Below are positions 1 to 7,551 of a stretch of 64,000 nt of DNA, one piece after another (the stretch's first letter is position 1; the number at the start of each line of letters is the position of its first letter). The stretch is from Actinobacillus sp. (GTDB taxonomy: Bacteria; Pseudomonadota; Gammaproteobacteria; Enterobacterales; Pasteurellaceae), in NCBI GenBank assembly GCA_020026115.1, contig JAHHQY010000003.1:9749-73748 (forward strand). Direction: 5' to 3'. The notes beneath the pieces are model-generated. The model was not told the origin of the DNA. It saw nothing but the letters and a program-made list of their open reading frames with translations, and made no database searches. The translations under genes and the position numbers were made by a program.

Positions 1-633
1 GCGCGAAAGGGTATATTCATAATCCTGTTCTAAGGCGTCATTTTCCTGGGCAATCATCGCACAAGAAAGGGAATAGCGACTTGAAAGATAGCTTTGTAGC
101 ATACCTTCGCTATTACCATAAACGCGAACACCAGAATGAGCATTAAAACTTGCCCCATTACTATTTACGATACGACGATCAAAATCTAAGGCGAACTTTT
201 CCGCTTCTTGCGTTAATTGAATCGCCGTATCAACATCAATATCCGCTTCATGGTAAAGCTGTAAATCAGGCGCATCAAAGGCCATTAACGCTTTATCCGC
301 AAGCCCAGCACAAGGGTCAGGCGAGGTGTATTTCGCAATGGCGATAGCAGAATCGACGGTTTTTTTAATGGCTTCAGGGCTTAAATCTGAGGTTGAGGCA
401 TTGCCTTTTTGTTGCCCTAAATAAACGGAAATACCTAAAGCGCCATCGTTATTAAATTCAATATTTTCAACTTCTTGTAAGCGTGAAGAAACGCAAAGTC
501 CACTGACTTTTGTAACGGAAACTTCAGCACTTGCACCTTGTTGTTGAGCTTGTTCAAGCGCCAAACTTACCGCTTCGCGTAAAAGGCTTTCTTGTTGTTT
601 GAGAATTTTGCTTGGATTTTCTTGCTGTTGCAT
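1..633 (-). CDS. pmbA: PmbA/TldE metalloprotease subunit (N-terminal part, cut by window edge)
   Basis: The gene reads leftward from the ATG at 631-633 and runs off the window start, so only about 211 N-terminal residues are present. The start is preceded by AAGGA. The translation has the N-terminal Gln-rich stretch and the PmbA-type core (residues such as SPEAIKKTVDSAIAIAKYTS), matching the U62-family TldD/TldE modulator of DNA gyrase. In E. coli TldD/TldE is a cytosolic protease that degrades flexible peptides such as CcdA and matures microcin B17; the TldE subunit lacks the catalytic metal site. It is divergent from darP, as in E. coli, where yjgA and pmbA are neighbours. Confidence is high on family; the C-terminus is unseen. 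Confidence 0.9.
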   Translation of the reverse strand, partial: MQQQENPSKILKQQESLLREAVSLALEQAQQQGASAEVSVTKVSGLCVSSRLQEVENIEFNNDGALGISVYLGQQKGNASTSDLSPEAIKKTVDSAIAIAKYTSPDPCAGLADKALMAFDAPDLQLYHEADIDVDTAIQLTQEAEKFALDFDRRIVNSNGASFNAHSGVRVYGNSEGMLQSYLSSRYSLSCAMIAQENDALEQDYEYTLSR

Positions 634-740
634 GGGAGGTCCTTTCTAAAAAATTTGCTGTATTCTAGCTTATTTTCGATAACCCAGCTAATTCTGTGAT
701 AGAATGCGCCGTTTTTATGATTAGAACTTAAGAGGTGAGT

Positions 741-1268
741 ATGGCGAAAGGTAAAAAATTAGACTGGTGGGACGAAGAAAACGCAGAAGAAATTATTTAT
801 GTTAGTAAAAGTGAAATTAAACGTGACGCAGAAGAGTTGAAAAAAGTAGGCGAAAAGTTAGTGAACTTGAACGCAAATAATTTAGCGAAAATGCCTTTAG
901 ATGAAAATGTGCGCGAAACCATTGAACTTGCGCAACGCTTACAAAGAGAAGCTCGTCGTCGTCAGTTGCAATATCTGGGTAAATTATTGCGTAATTTAGA
1001 TGTTGAGCCTATTTTAGATGCGTTAGCAAAAGTGGAAAATACCCATCAACAACAGCAAGCGATGTTGCATAAAATTGAACGTCAACGTGATGATTTAATT
1101 GAAAAAGGCGATGCTGAATTAAGTAAATTATTAACGGATTATCCCACTTTGGATCGTCAACGCTTACGCGCGTTAATTCGCGGAGCAAAAAAAGAAGTTG
1201 AACAAAAAAAATATGGCAAAAATTATCGTGAAATTTATGCCATGTTAAAAGACGCGATGCTTGTTTAA
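741..1268 (+). CDS. darP: DarP/YjgA ribosome-associated maturation factor
   Basis: A 175-residue acidic and basic helical protein beginning MAKGKKLDWWDEENAEE, typical of the DUF615/YjgA family (E. coli 183 aa). DarP binds late 50S precursor particles and helps peptidyl-transferase-centre maturation. A GTG at 735 is in frame, but AGAGG (731-735) is a Shine-Dalgarno correctly spaced for the ATG at 741, so I chose 741. It lies divergent to pmbA and convergent with rnhA, from which it is separated by an inverted-repeat hairpin at 1276-1311. Confidence 0.92.
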   Translation: MAKGKKLDWWDEENAEEIIYVSKSEIKRDAEELKKVGEKLVNLNANNLAKMPLDENVRETIELAQRLQREARRRQLQYLGKLLRNLDVEPILDALAKVENTHQQQQAMLHKIERQRDDLIEKGDAELSKLLTDYPTLDRQRLRALIRGAKKEVEQKKYGKNYREIYAMLKDAMLV

Positions 1269-1275
1269 AACATCC

Positions 1276-1311
1276 TTCGCACCGAAAAAAAGGCTTATTT
1301 TTCGGTGCGAG
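1276..1311. terminator. Hairpin between darP and rnhA built from an inverted pair of the CTCGCRCCGAAAA repeat
   Basis: TCGCACCGAAAAA and TTTTTCGGTGCGA form a 13-bp stem between the convergent genes. There is no separate U-run after the stem on either strand; the A/T tract is inside the stem. It is a probable bidirectional terminator and also a pair of the genome-wide repeat described in the findings. Confidence 0.65.
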
Positions 1312-1313
1312 TC

Positions 1314-1778
1314 TTAAGGCTTGTAACCGATATCTTCTAAAGTCGGGGCGATTGCGCCATCTTTAGCGAGTTGATCGCAAAGTTCATTTTCTCTATGGCC
1401 ACTATGTCCCTTCACCCAATGCCAACTTATTTGATGGCGCGCGCAAGCGCTGTCGAGTCTTAACCATAAATCCTTGTTTTTAACTGCATTTCCTTGGCTA
1501 TTTTTCCAGTTTTTTTGCTTCCAACTTTTAATCCATAAGGTGATGCCCTTTTTCATATATTGGCTATCGCTGTATAAATTCACCTTACAAGGCTCTTTTA
1601 AACATTCTAAGGCCTTGATAACGGCGAGTAATTCCATACGATTGTTAGTCGTAAGATAATACCCCTCGGAAAGGGTCTTTTCGTGTTGCTTAAAACGCAA
1701 CAAAACGCCTAAGCCACCAGGCCCAGGATTACCAAGGCAAGAGCCATCGGTGAAGATGTCGATATTTTTTAAATCCAT
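1314..1778 (-). CDS. rnhA: Ribonuclease HI
   Basis: A 154-residue RNase H fold enzyme (E. coli 155 aa) that degrades the RNA strand of RNA-DNA hybrids, including primers and R-loops. The catalytic acids are visible: Asp11 (FTDGSCLGNPGPGG), Glu49 (NNRMEL), Asp71 (YSDSQY), then the HWVKGHSGHREN segment and the C-terminal LAKDGA Asp. The gene is divergent from dnaQ with 72 bp between the starts, the classic rnhA/dnaQ pair of enteric and Pasteurellaceae genomes. The termination region is shared with darP. Confidence 0.97.
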   Translation of the reverse strand: MDLKNIDIFTDGSCLGNPGPGGLGVLLRFKQHEKTLSEGYYLTTNNRMELLAVIKALECLKEPCKVNLYSDSQYMKKGITLWIKSWKQKNWKNSQGNAVKNKDLWLRLDSACARHQISWHWVKGHSGHRENELCDQLAKDGAIAPTLEDIGYKP

Positions 1779-1850
1779 AAATAAAAGGTTGCTGATAAGT
1801 AAAAATAAAAGCGATAATACCGAAAATTTGACTTAAGATTAAGGGAAAAA

Positions 1851-2630
1851 ATGAATACGCAAGAAAATAGACAGCGTCAAGTGGTGTTAGATACAGAAAC
1901 CACAGGGATGAATAAATTTGGGGAACATTATAAAGACCACTGCATTATTGAAATTGGTGCGGTTGAATTAGTGAATCGCCGACGTACAGGACGCGAGTTA
2001 CATTTTTATGTCAAACCTGACCGCAGTGTCGATCCTGAAGCACAAAAAGTGCATGGCATTAGCGATGAAGATTTAGTCGATAAACCAAGTTTTCCTGAAA
2101 TCGCACAAGAATTTATTGATTTTATTAAAGGCGCGGAATTAGTGATTCATAATGCGCCTTTCGATGTGGGATTTATGGATTATGAATTTCGCAAACATCA
2201 ACTCGGCGTGCAAACAGCGGATATTTGTAGCGTTTTAGATACCTTAGTGTTAGCGCGCTCTTTGTATCCCGGTAAAAGAAATTCCTTAGATGCACTTTGT
2301 AACCGTTTAAATATTGATAATAGTAAACGAACATTGCATGGGGCATTGCTCGATGCGGAAATTTTAGCCGATGTTTACTTAGCTATGACGGGCGGACAAA
2401 CTAATTTGTTCGACGAAGTGGAAGACAATGGGTTAACTAAGCAAGAAAAGAATCAAACAACACAAGCGAAAAGTTTAAAAAACAAGCAGTTAACTCAAAG
2501 TCCTGTGATTTTAGCTAACGCAGAAGAAGAAATTGCGCACCAAAATTTTTTGCAAATTATAAATAAAAAAAGTAAAAATCAGTGCATTTGGCTGTTAGAT
2601 GAAGCAAAAATTATACAAGATGAGCATTGA
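1851..2630 (+). CDS. dnaQ: DNA polymerase III epsilon subunit (3'-5' proofreading exonuclease)
   Basis: 259 residues with the DEDDh exonuclease motifs: Exo I LDTETTGMN near residue 14, Exo II HNAPFDVGFMD near 100, and Exo III LHGALLDAEILADVY near 165. It is the proofreading subunit of the Pol III core. Directly after the catalytic domain, QTNLF is a beta-clamp-binding peptide, equivalent to QTSMAF in E. coli. The C-terminal tail (about residues 190-259) is the Lys/Gln-rich linker and the alpha-subunit binding segment. The gene ends 34 bp before the tRNA-Asp promoter. Confidence 0.97.
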   Translation: MNTQENRQRQVVLDTETTGMNKFGEHYKDHCIIEIGAVELVNRRRTGRELHFYVKPDRSVDPEAQKVHGISDEDLVDKPSFPEIAQEFIDFIKGAELVIHNAPFDVGFMDYEFRKHQLGVQTADICSVLDTLVLARSLYPGKRNSLDALCNRLNIDNSKRTLHGALLDAEILADVYLAMTGGQTNLFDEVEDNGLTKQEKNQTTQAKSLKNKQLTQSPVILANAEEEIAHQNFLQIINKKSKNQCIWLLDEAKIIQDEH

Positions 2631-2664
2631 TTGAGCAGTCGTGCAATGGGGCGAAAATTTTCTC

Positions 2665-2693
2665 TTGACGTTTTTAGCAAAGGTCTTTATTAT
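2665..2693 (+). promoter_or_regulatory. Sigma-70 promoter of the tRNA-Asp pair
   Basis: TTGACG (2665-2670), 17-bp spacer, TATTAT (2688-2693). The bases after the -10 are G/C-rich (CGCCTC), like the discriminators of stringently controlled stable-RNA promoters. The first tRNA begins at 2710, about 10 bp after the predicted start of transcription. Confidence 0.8.
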
Positions 2694-2709
2694 TCGCCTC
2701 ACGTTTTGC

Positions 2710-2786
2710 GGAGTGGTAGTTCAGCTGGTTAGAATACCTGCCTGTCACGCAGGGGGTCGCGGGTTCGAGTCCCGTCCATTCCGCCA
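2710..2786 (+). tRNA. tRNA-Asp (GTC), first copy
   Basis: 77 nt including an encoded CCA. Acceptor stem GGAGTGG/CCATTCC with discriminator G73; anticodon stem-loop CCTGC-CTGTCAC-GCAGG gives anticodon GTC; T-arm GTTCGAG. The fifth acceptor pair is T-A here and C-G in the next copy. Confidence 0.97.
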
Positions 2787-2798
2787 ACCTTTCTTCAC

Positions 2799-2875
2799 GG
2801 AGCGGTAGTTCAGCTGGTTAGAATACCTGCCTGTCACGCAGGGGGTCGCGGGTTCGAATCCCGTCCGTTCCGCCA
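2799..2875 (+). tRNA. tRNA-Asp (GTC), second copy
   Basis: 77 nt including an encoded CCA, 12 bp after the first copy and probably in the same transcript. It is nearly identical: the acceptor stem is GGAGCGG/CCGTTCC and the T-loop has TTCGAAT in place of TTCGAGT. The acceptor change is compensatory, so both copies fold. A T-run (about 2898-2908) without a hairpin follows. Confidence 0.97.
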
Positions 2876-3005
2876 CTTTTCCTTCATAAATTTTCCTTTT
2901 TTTTTTATTTCATTTTTTTTCTTTTTATATTATTAGTCTTTTTTATTATCTCGAGCCAAGTTTTCGGTGCGAGAGATTTTTTTTTTTGCAATTCTCTTGC
3001 CAAAA

Positions 3006-3033
3006 AACGGTGTAAAACTTACTATATAGCGGT
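3006..3033 (+). promoter_or_regulatory. ModE-like (Mo-box) operator over the promoter of the importer operon
   Basis: AACGGTGTAAA-N6-TATATAGCGGT matches my recollection of the ModE consensus ATCGCTATATA-N6-TATATAACGAT at about 16 of 22 positions, with the exact N6 spacing. A promoter TTGCCA (2997-3002)-N17-TACTAT (3020-3025) overlaps it, the expected geometry for repression by molybdate-bound ModE. The start codon follows at 3063. Confidence 0.6.
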
Positions 3034-3062
3034 TTTTGACGCTACGATCGTAAGGAGAAATT

Positions 3063-4091
3063 ATGCCGTCTAAATTTTTAAAAAGAACAAGTGCCTTATT
3101 ACTTTCTCTTGCTTTTGCAACAACAGTGCAGGCACAAAGCAATCCAGATTTAGTTGCCGCCAAAGTGGGCAATATTGAACCTCAAAAAGTACAAAAAGTT
3201 TTAAGTGCCGGCAAGGTTTCAGATGTGCTGTTAATTTCCTTAGCACCTGAAAAATTATTAGGTTTTTCGAAAGGCTTAAAACCAGATACTTTAGCTTATC
3301 TTCCTGAAAATCTTCAAAAACTTCCAACCACAGGTAAATTAGCCGGTCGTGATTCAACAGCGTCATTAGAAAAAGTGATGGCTTTAAAACCGGATTTAAT
3401 TCTTGATGTTGGAACTGTGAGCAAAGTTTATGTTGAAACGGCAGAACGCGTTCATCAACAAACGAATATTCCATTTTTATTAATCGACGGTGATTTTGCC
3501 GACAGCGCCCAACAAATTCGCACCGTGGCAAAATATCTTGGCAATGAAAGCAAAGGTACAAAATTAGCGTCCTACGCTGAAACCGTTTTAAACTTAACCC
3601 ACAATGCTTTAAAAGAGGGCGAGGTGTCACCAAGCGTTTATTTTGCTCGTGGCAACGATGGTTTAGAAACAGGTTTAGCCAATTCCATTCACAGTGAAGT
3701 ATTAAATTGGGTCGGATTGAAAAATGTTGCGGATATGAAAGCACAAAAATCTACCGCTCGCGTTTCTATGGAACAATTATTCACATGGCAACCCGATTAC
3801 ATTATCACGCAAGATAAAAACGCTTATGATACGATGCTTAGCTCACCAGTTTGGCAACAATTAAACGCAGTGAAAAATCATCACGTTTATTTAGTACCAA
3901 GTGAGCCATTTGGTTGGTTAGGTCAACCGCCAAGCGTTAACCGTTTATTAGGCGCTTTATGGTTAACTCATACCTTAGCACCACAAAAATTAGACGCGAA
4001 ACTCTATAGTCAATGGGTGAAAAGTTACTTTACGCTCTTTTATGGCAAAGAATTAAGTGCAGAAATGGCGGAAAAATTCCATTTACAATAA
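3063..4091 (+). CDS. Periplasmic substrate-binding protein of a FecB/BtuF-type ABC importer, probably molybdate/tungstate (MolA-like)
   Basis: 342 residues with a signal peptide ending near AATTVQA|Q (residue ~24), preceded by AAGGAG. The mature protein has the two-lobe class III (helical-hinge, COG0614) pattern: LEKVMALKPDLILD in the first lobe, YFARGNDGLETGLANSIHSE in the hinge/second lobe, and PFGWLGQPPSVNRLLG near the C-terminus. This fold binds siderophores, haem, cobalamin or, in the H. influenzae MolBCA system (HI1470-1472), molybdate and tungstate. The gene order (binding protein, permease, ATPase) and the Mo-box upstream favour an oxyanion. The ATPase is not obviously the HI1470 orthologue, so iron or haem remain possible. 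Confidence 0.75.
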   Translation: MPSKFLKRTSALLLSLAFATTVQAQSNPDLVAAKVGNIEPQKVQKVLSAGKVSDVLLISLAPEKLLGFSKGLKPDTLAYLPENLQKLPTTGKLAGRDSTASLEKVMALKPDLILDVGTVSKVYVETAERVHQQTNIPFLLIDGDFADSAQQIRTVAKYLGNESKGTKLASYAETVLNLTHNALKEGEVSPSVYFARGNDGLETGLANSIHSEVLNWVGLKNVADMKAQKSTARVSMEQLFTWQPDYIITQDKNAYDTMLSSPVWQQLNAVKNHHVYLVPSEPFGWLGQPPSVNRLLGALWLTHTLAPQKLDAKLYSQWVKSYFTLFYGKELSAEMAEKFHLQ

Positions 4092-4092
4092 A

Positions 4093-5097
4093 ATGATCAA
4101 GTCGTTTTTTTTACGGGGGTGGCGTTGGACGCTACCCCCGATTTTCTTATGTATGGTTGCGCTTTTGGCTTGTTTAACAGGGCAATATCCTTTAACTCTG
4201 GCGCAAGTCTGGCAAGGTTTATCTCAGCAAAGTACAGACATAGTGCATACGGTTTTATGGAATGTGCGCTTTCCTCGCGTAGCAACGGCTATTTTAGTGG
4301 GTTCTGCCTTGTCTATGGCTGGGGCAACCTATCAAGGGATGTTTAAAAATCCTTTGGTTTCGCCCGATATTTTAGGTGTTACAGCAGGTGCAGGCTTAGG
4401 TGCCGTTTGGATGATATATTTAAATGGTAGCTTGTTTGAGGTGCAAATTGTTGCGTTTTTAGGTGGTTTAGGCGCTGTAAGCGTGGTGTATCTTGTTTCG
4501 CGCATTGCTCATTACCATTCGCCAATATTAGCCTTAGTTTTAGCGGGCATTGCGATTTCCTCTTTATTAAAAGCGGGCATTTCCCTTTTGAAAGTCTTAG
4601 CCGATGCTGACAGCCAATTAACAAGTATGACTTTTTGGCTTTTAGGCAGTTTAAATATGGCGACCTTTGCCGATTTAGCCTTTGTTTTACCTTTGTTGTT
4701 GTTAAGTTCTATCCCCTTAATTTTATTGCGTTGGCGTATGAATTTACTCGCTTTGCAGGAAGAAGAAGCGCAAGCCTTAGGCTTAAATACGCAACGTTTA
4801 CGCTTAGTTTTCATTCTTTCTGCCACTTTAATGACCTCAACGGTGGTTTCTATTACAGGAATTATCGGCTGGGTTGGCTTAATTGTTCCCCATATGGCGC
4901 GTTTATGGTTAGGCGCACAAGGCGCTGATTTTCGCCGTTTATTACCGATGAGCCTTTTTTTCGGCGCAAGTTTCTTATTATTAGCCGATACCGTATCGCG
5001 CACGGCGTTTATTATTGAAATTCCTTTAGGCATTATTACCGCTTTAGTTGGCGTGCCGTTCTTTTTAGGTTTATTAGTTTTCGGAGGGAAAAAATGA
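4093..5097 (+). CDS. FecCD-family ABC permease
   Basis: 334 residues, about ten hydrophobic segments, with FecCD signatures: GSALSMAGATYQGMFKNPLVSPDILG in the first third (a Gly-rich loop), LALQEEEAQALGLN as the ATPase-coupling loop, and GIIGWVGLIVPHMARLWLG near residue 260. It forms the homodimeric inner-membrane channel. The frame is open back to 4057, but the ATG at 4093 directly follows the upstream stop (TAAAATG), which implies translational coupling, and it gives the family's usual length. The 3' end overlaps the next start by 4 bp (ATGA). Confidence 0.88.
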   Translation: MIKSFFLRGWRWTLPPIFLCMVALLACLTGQYPLTLAQVWQGLSQQSTDIVHTVLWNVRFPRVATAILVGSALSMAGATYQGMFKNPLVSPDILGVTAGAGLGAVWMIYLNGSLFEVQIVAFLGGLGAVSVVYLVSRIAHYHSPILALVLAGIAISSLLKAGISLLKVLADADSQLTSMTFWLLGSLNMATFADLAFVLPLLLLSSIPLILLRWRMNLLALQEEEAQALGLNTQRLRLVFILSATLMTSTVVSITGIIGWVGLIVPHMARLWLGAQGADFRRLLPMSLFFGASFLLLADTVSRTAFIIEIPLGIITALVGVPFFLGLLVFGGKK

Positions 5098-5849
5098 GCT
5101 TAATGGAATTGCAAAACCTAAGCGTAGGCTATGGAAAAAGGGAAATTTTGCAGAATATTTCTTTAAGTTTTGCCGAGCAAGAAATTGTGTGCTTATTGGG
5201 GGCTAATGGTTGCGGGAAAACCACTTTATTAAAAACCATCTTAGGGTTACTCGCGCCGAAAAAAGGGCAGATTTTATTTCAACAAAGCCCTTTTATGCAA
5301 AGGTCAAAAAAAGAAAGGGCGCAGTTAATTGGCTATGTTCCGCAAGCGCAACATATTTTTTCTTTTAGTGTGTTAGATGTGGTGCTAATGGGGCGTAATG
5401 CGCGTTTAGCTTGGTATCAAACGCCCACAAAGCAAGATAAAGAAATTGCAGAAAAAGCCCTAGAAATGTTAGGCATCGCTCATTTAAGCACTCGTCAGTT
5501 TGACCAAATTAGTGGCGGTGAACGCCAAATGGCCCTCATTGCGCGCGCATTGACGCAACAGCCTAAAATGTTGATTATGGACGAACCAACCTCAAATTTA
5601 GATTTCGGTAATCAATTACGCGTGCTAGAAACCATTCGCCAACTAAAAAGCCAAACGGGATTAAGCATTATTATGACCACTCATCAGCCAGAACATAGTT
5701 GGCATGTGGCTGAACGGAATATTTTATTTTTTCAAGGCCAAGTTTTTACTCAAGGCACACCGAAAGAAACCTTGAGTGCGGAAAATTTAGCCAAGATTTA
5801 TCAGTTAACACCCGAAGTGGTGGCGCAACATTTTATGCTAAAGGAGTAA
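5094..5849 (+). CDS. FecE-type ABC ATPase of the same importer
   Basis: 251 residues. Walker A GANGCGKTT (around residue 38), Q-loop YVPQAQ, signature ISGGERQ, Walker B LIMDEPTSNLD and the switch His in MTTHQPEH are all intact. It energises import through the permease encoded just upstream, whose stop overlaps this start (ATGA). The phrase FSVLDVVLMGR is shared with the H. influenzae molybdate ATPase HI1470 as I remember it, but the rest differs. One copy of the CTCGCGCCGAAAA repeat lies inside the gene at 5250-5262. Confidence 0.88.
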   Translation: MSLMELQNLSVGYGKREILQNISLSFAEQEIVCLLGANGCGKTTLLKTILGLLAPKKGQILFQQSPFMQRSKKERAQLIGYVPQAQHIFSFSVLDVVLMGRNARLAWYQTPTKQDKEIAEKALEMLGIAHLSTRQFDQISGGERQMALIARALTQQPKMLIMDEPTSNLDFGNQLRVLETIRQLKSQTGLSIIMTTHQPEHSWHVAERNILFFQGQVFTQGTPKETLSAENLAKIYQLTPEVVAQHFMLKE

Positions 5850-5852
5850 GTT

Positions 5853-6662
5853 ATGGAGATTAAAACTTGGTGGGATATTGATTTTGCGAAACTTTATCGC
5901 CAGCATTTTCAATTATCCGCAAGACAAGCTAAAAAGCCTGAAGATTGGCAGAAAAAAGCAGAAAAAATGCAACATTCAAGCTACGATTTAAATACGGATT
6001 ATGTGCATGAATTTATTCGCCGTATGGATTTAAACCAAGTAGAGAGCCTGTTGGATATTGGTTGTGGCGGTGGGGCGATAAGTTTGGCCTTAGCGAACAA
6101 AATTCCGCACGTTTTTGCCATGGATTATTGTCAAGGTATGTTAGATTTAGTCGAAGATCGTGCGCAAAAGTTCGGCATTAAAAATATACAAACCTTACGC
6201 CATGCTTGGGAAGAGGATTGGGATAATTTACCTAGTTGCGATGTGCTGGTGTCATCTCGTTCTTCTATGGTGGCGGATTTAAACGATGCCATTGATAAAC
6301 TTAATGCAAAAGCGAAAAAAGCCGTTTATATGACGATGATTGTAGAAAAAGATTTTATTGCGCGCGATATTTTACAAGCCATTGGGCGTGATTTAGTGGG
6401 TTTTCCGAATTATTTGTATGCTGTGAATTTATTAGCGCAAAAAGGCTATTACGCAAAAGTGGATTTTATTGAAGCAAGCGGTTGTTTAACGAAGCCGGCA
6501 CCTTTAACTTTAGAGCAATTTTTGCAATCGGTGCGTTGGTCCATTGGGGAATTAAATGCAGAAGAAACGCAAAAATTAAAGGCCTATTTTAACGCACATC
6601 CAGGTTTAACCAGTGCTTATTCAGGGTTTAAAAAATGGGCCTTTATAAGTTGGCAAAAATAA
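5853..6662 (+). CDS. Class I SAM-dependent methyltransferase, last gene of the importer operon
   Basis: 269 residues. Motif I LLDIGCGGGAISLAL (about residue 65) and MDYCQGMLDLVEDRA (motif II) show a Rossmann-fold SAM site. The rest is not diagnostic and I cannot name the substrate. AAGGAG lies across the stop of the ATPase gene, so it is translated from the same mRNA. Methyltransferases of this kind do occur next to FecBCD-type importers, where they may act on the imported ligand or a metallophore; that is inference. No similar gene is part of the E. coli mod operon. Confidence 0.75.
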   Translation: MEIKTWWDIDFAKLYRQHFQLSARQAKKPEDWQKKAEKMQHSSYDLNTDYVHEFIRRMDLNQVESLLDIGCGGGAISLALANKIPHVFAMDYCQGMLDLVEDRAQKFGIKNIQTLRHAWEEDWDNLPSCDVLVSSRSSMVADLNDAIDKLNAKAKKAVYMTMIVEKDFIARDILQAIGRDLVGFPNYLYAVNLLAQKGYYAKVDFIEASGCLTKPAPLTLEQFLQSVRWSIGELNAEETQKLKAYFNAHPGLTSAYSGFKKWAFISWQK

Positions 6663-6693
6663 ATTCCACTCGCACCGAAAAAAAGTTTTGCTT

Positions 6694-6981
6694 TTAAGCT
6701 AATAGTTTAGCGACTTCTTCAGGAATGATTTTCGGCGCGAGAATGCGTAATTGTTTATGGCGACTGAGTTCGCCTTTTTCTAATAACACATCTCGTTTTG
6801 GCACTTTAAAAGATTTACTTAAAAATTTAATTAAATGCGCATTGGCTTTTCCGTCAATAGGCGGGGCGGTGATGGTGATTTTTAACTCGTTATTATGCAA
6901 GCCAACAAATTGGTCTTTGCTGGCTTTAGGTTGCAAAATAATGCGTAATTGTAAATCGTCTTGTTTTTGCTGAACAGGCAT
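6694..6981 (-). CDS. yggU: YggU family protein (DUF167)
   Basis: 95 residues (E. coli YggU 96) with the DUF167 core LQPKASKDQFVGLH...ITAPPIDGKANAHLIKFL and EKGELSRHKQ. The function is unknown; structures show a small alpha/beta fold. It follows yggT on the same strand, the usual neighbour pair in gammaproteobacteria. It converges with the methyltransferase gene. The 3' spacer holds a CTCGCACCGAAAAAAAG copy (6669-6685), and an opposite copy (6729-6741) lies inside the coding region. Confidence 0.92.
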   Translation of the reverse strand: MPVQQKQDDLQLRIILQPKASKDQFVGLHNNELKITITAPPIDGKANAHLIKFLSKSFKVPKRDVLLEKGELSRHKQLRILAPKIIPEEVAKLLA

Positions 6982-7005
6982 AAAAAGTAATTAAAAGAGA
7001 ATAAC

Positions 7006-7551
7006 TTAAGCAATATACCAAAAAGGTAAATATTGCATGAACACTTGGTTTAAAAATAAAAGACCAAAGGCTAAAACCATAGGCGAAAAATCCAACATAC
7101 CAGTATGAGGTAAAATGCGACGAATTGGGTTAAGCAAAGGTTCAGAAAGTTGATACAAAATGATTTGTAACGAGTTATCCGAACGATTAAACCAACTTAA
7201 AATCGCGCCGAAAAAAAGGATATATAAAATCGTTTCACCCCAAATGCTGGCAATATGCAAAAGACCAACCCAAGCATAAAGTAAAATATTATTCCCATCA
7301 AAAGCGAAACTTAATAAAGGCAGTTTTAGAAAACCTAAGAGAAAAACCACCAAAAGTGCAGGCAAGTTAATGCGACGCACTGTTGGTAAGAAGCGACTGA
7401 GCGGTTTAATAACGGGGTTTGTCCATTTCGCTAAGGCTTGAGAAAGGGGTAAGTAGAAATCCACTTGGCAATATTGAAACCACATTCTTAAAATAAAAAT
7501 GACACTCAATGCGCCAATAAGCGTATTAAATAAAAATTGCATTGCTTGCAT
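7006..7551 (-). CDS. yggT: YggT family membrane protein
   Basis: 181 residues from the ATG at 7551, which shares its A with the corA stop (TAATG); an in-frame start at 7560 would overlap corA by 10 bp. Two YGGT repeats are visible, each with RMWFQ/ILSWF-type helices followed by PL.PIRR/KPLSRFLP motifs. It is an inner-membrane protein linked in some bacteria to osmotic shock or cell-division-site placement, but without a defined activity. Translational coupling to corA suggests the two are coexpressed. It contains one copy of the repeat (7202-7214). Confidence 0.85.
   Translation of the reverse strand: MQAMQFLFNTLIGALSVIFILRMWFQYCQVDFYLPLSQALAKWTNPVIKPLSRFLPTVRRINLPALLVVFLLGFLKLPLLSFAFDGNNILLYAWVGLLHIASIWGETILYILFFGAILSWFNRSDNSLQIILYQLSEPLLNPIRRILPHTGMLDFSPMVLAFGLLFLNQVFMQYLPFWYIA

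Noticed and set aside
150..347. Small + strand frame inside the pmbA region
   Set aside because: pmbA on the minus strand explains the sequence; the frame has no ribosome-binding site.
3070..3744. Long open frame of 224 codons opposite the binding-protein gene
   Set aside because: It is a shadow of the real gene with no family resemblance; its opposite strand has a signal peptide, a ribosome-binding site and conserved motifs.
4512..5033. 173-codon frame opposite the permease gene
   Set aside because: It is a shadow of a membrane protein gene; its Lys/Arg-rich composition is the usual complement of hydrophobic codons.
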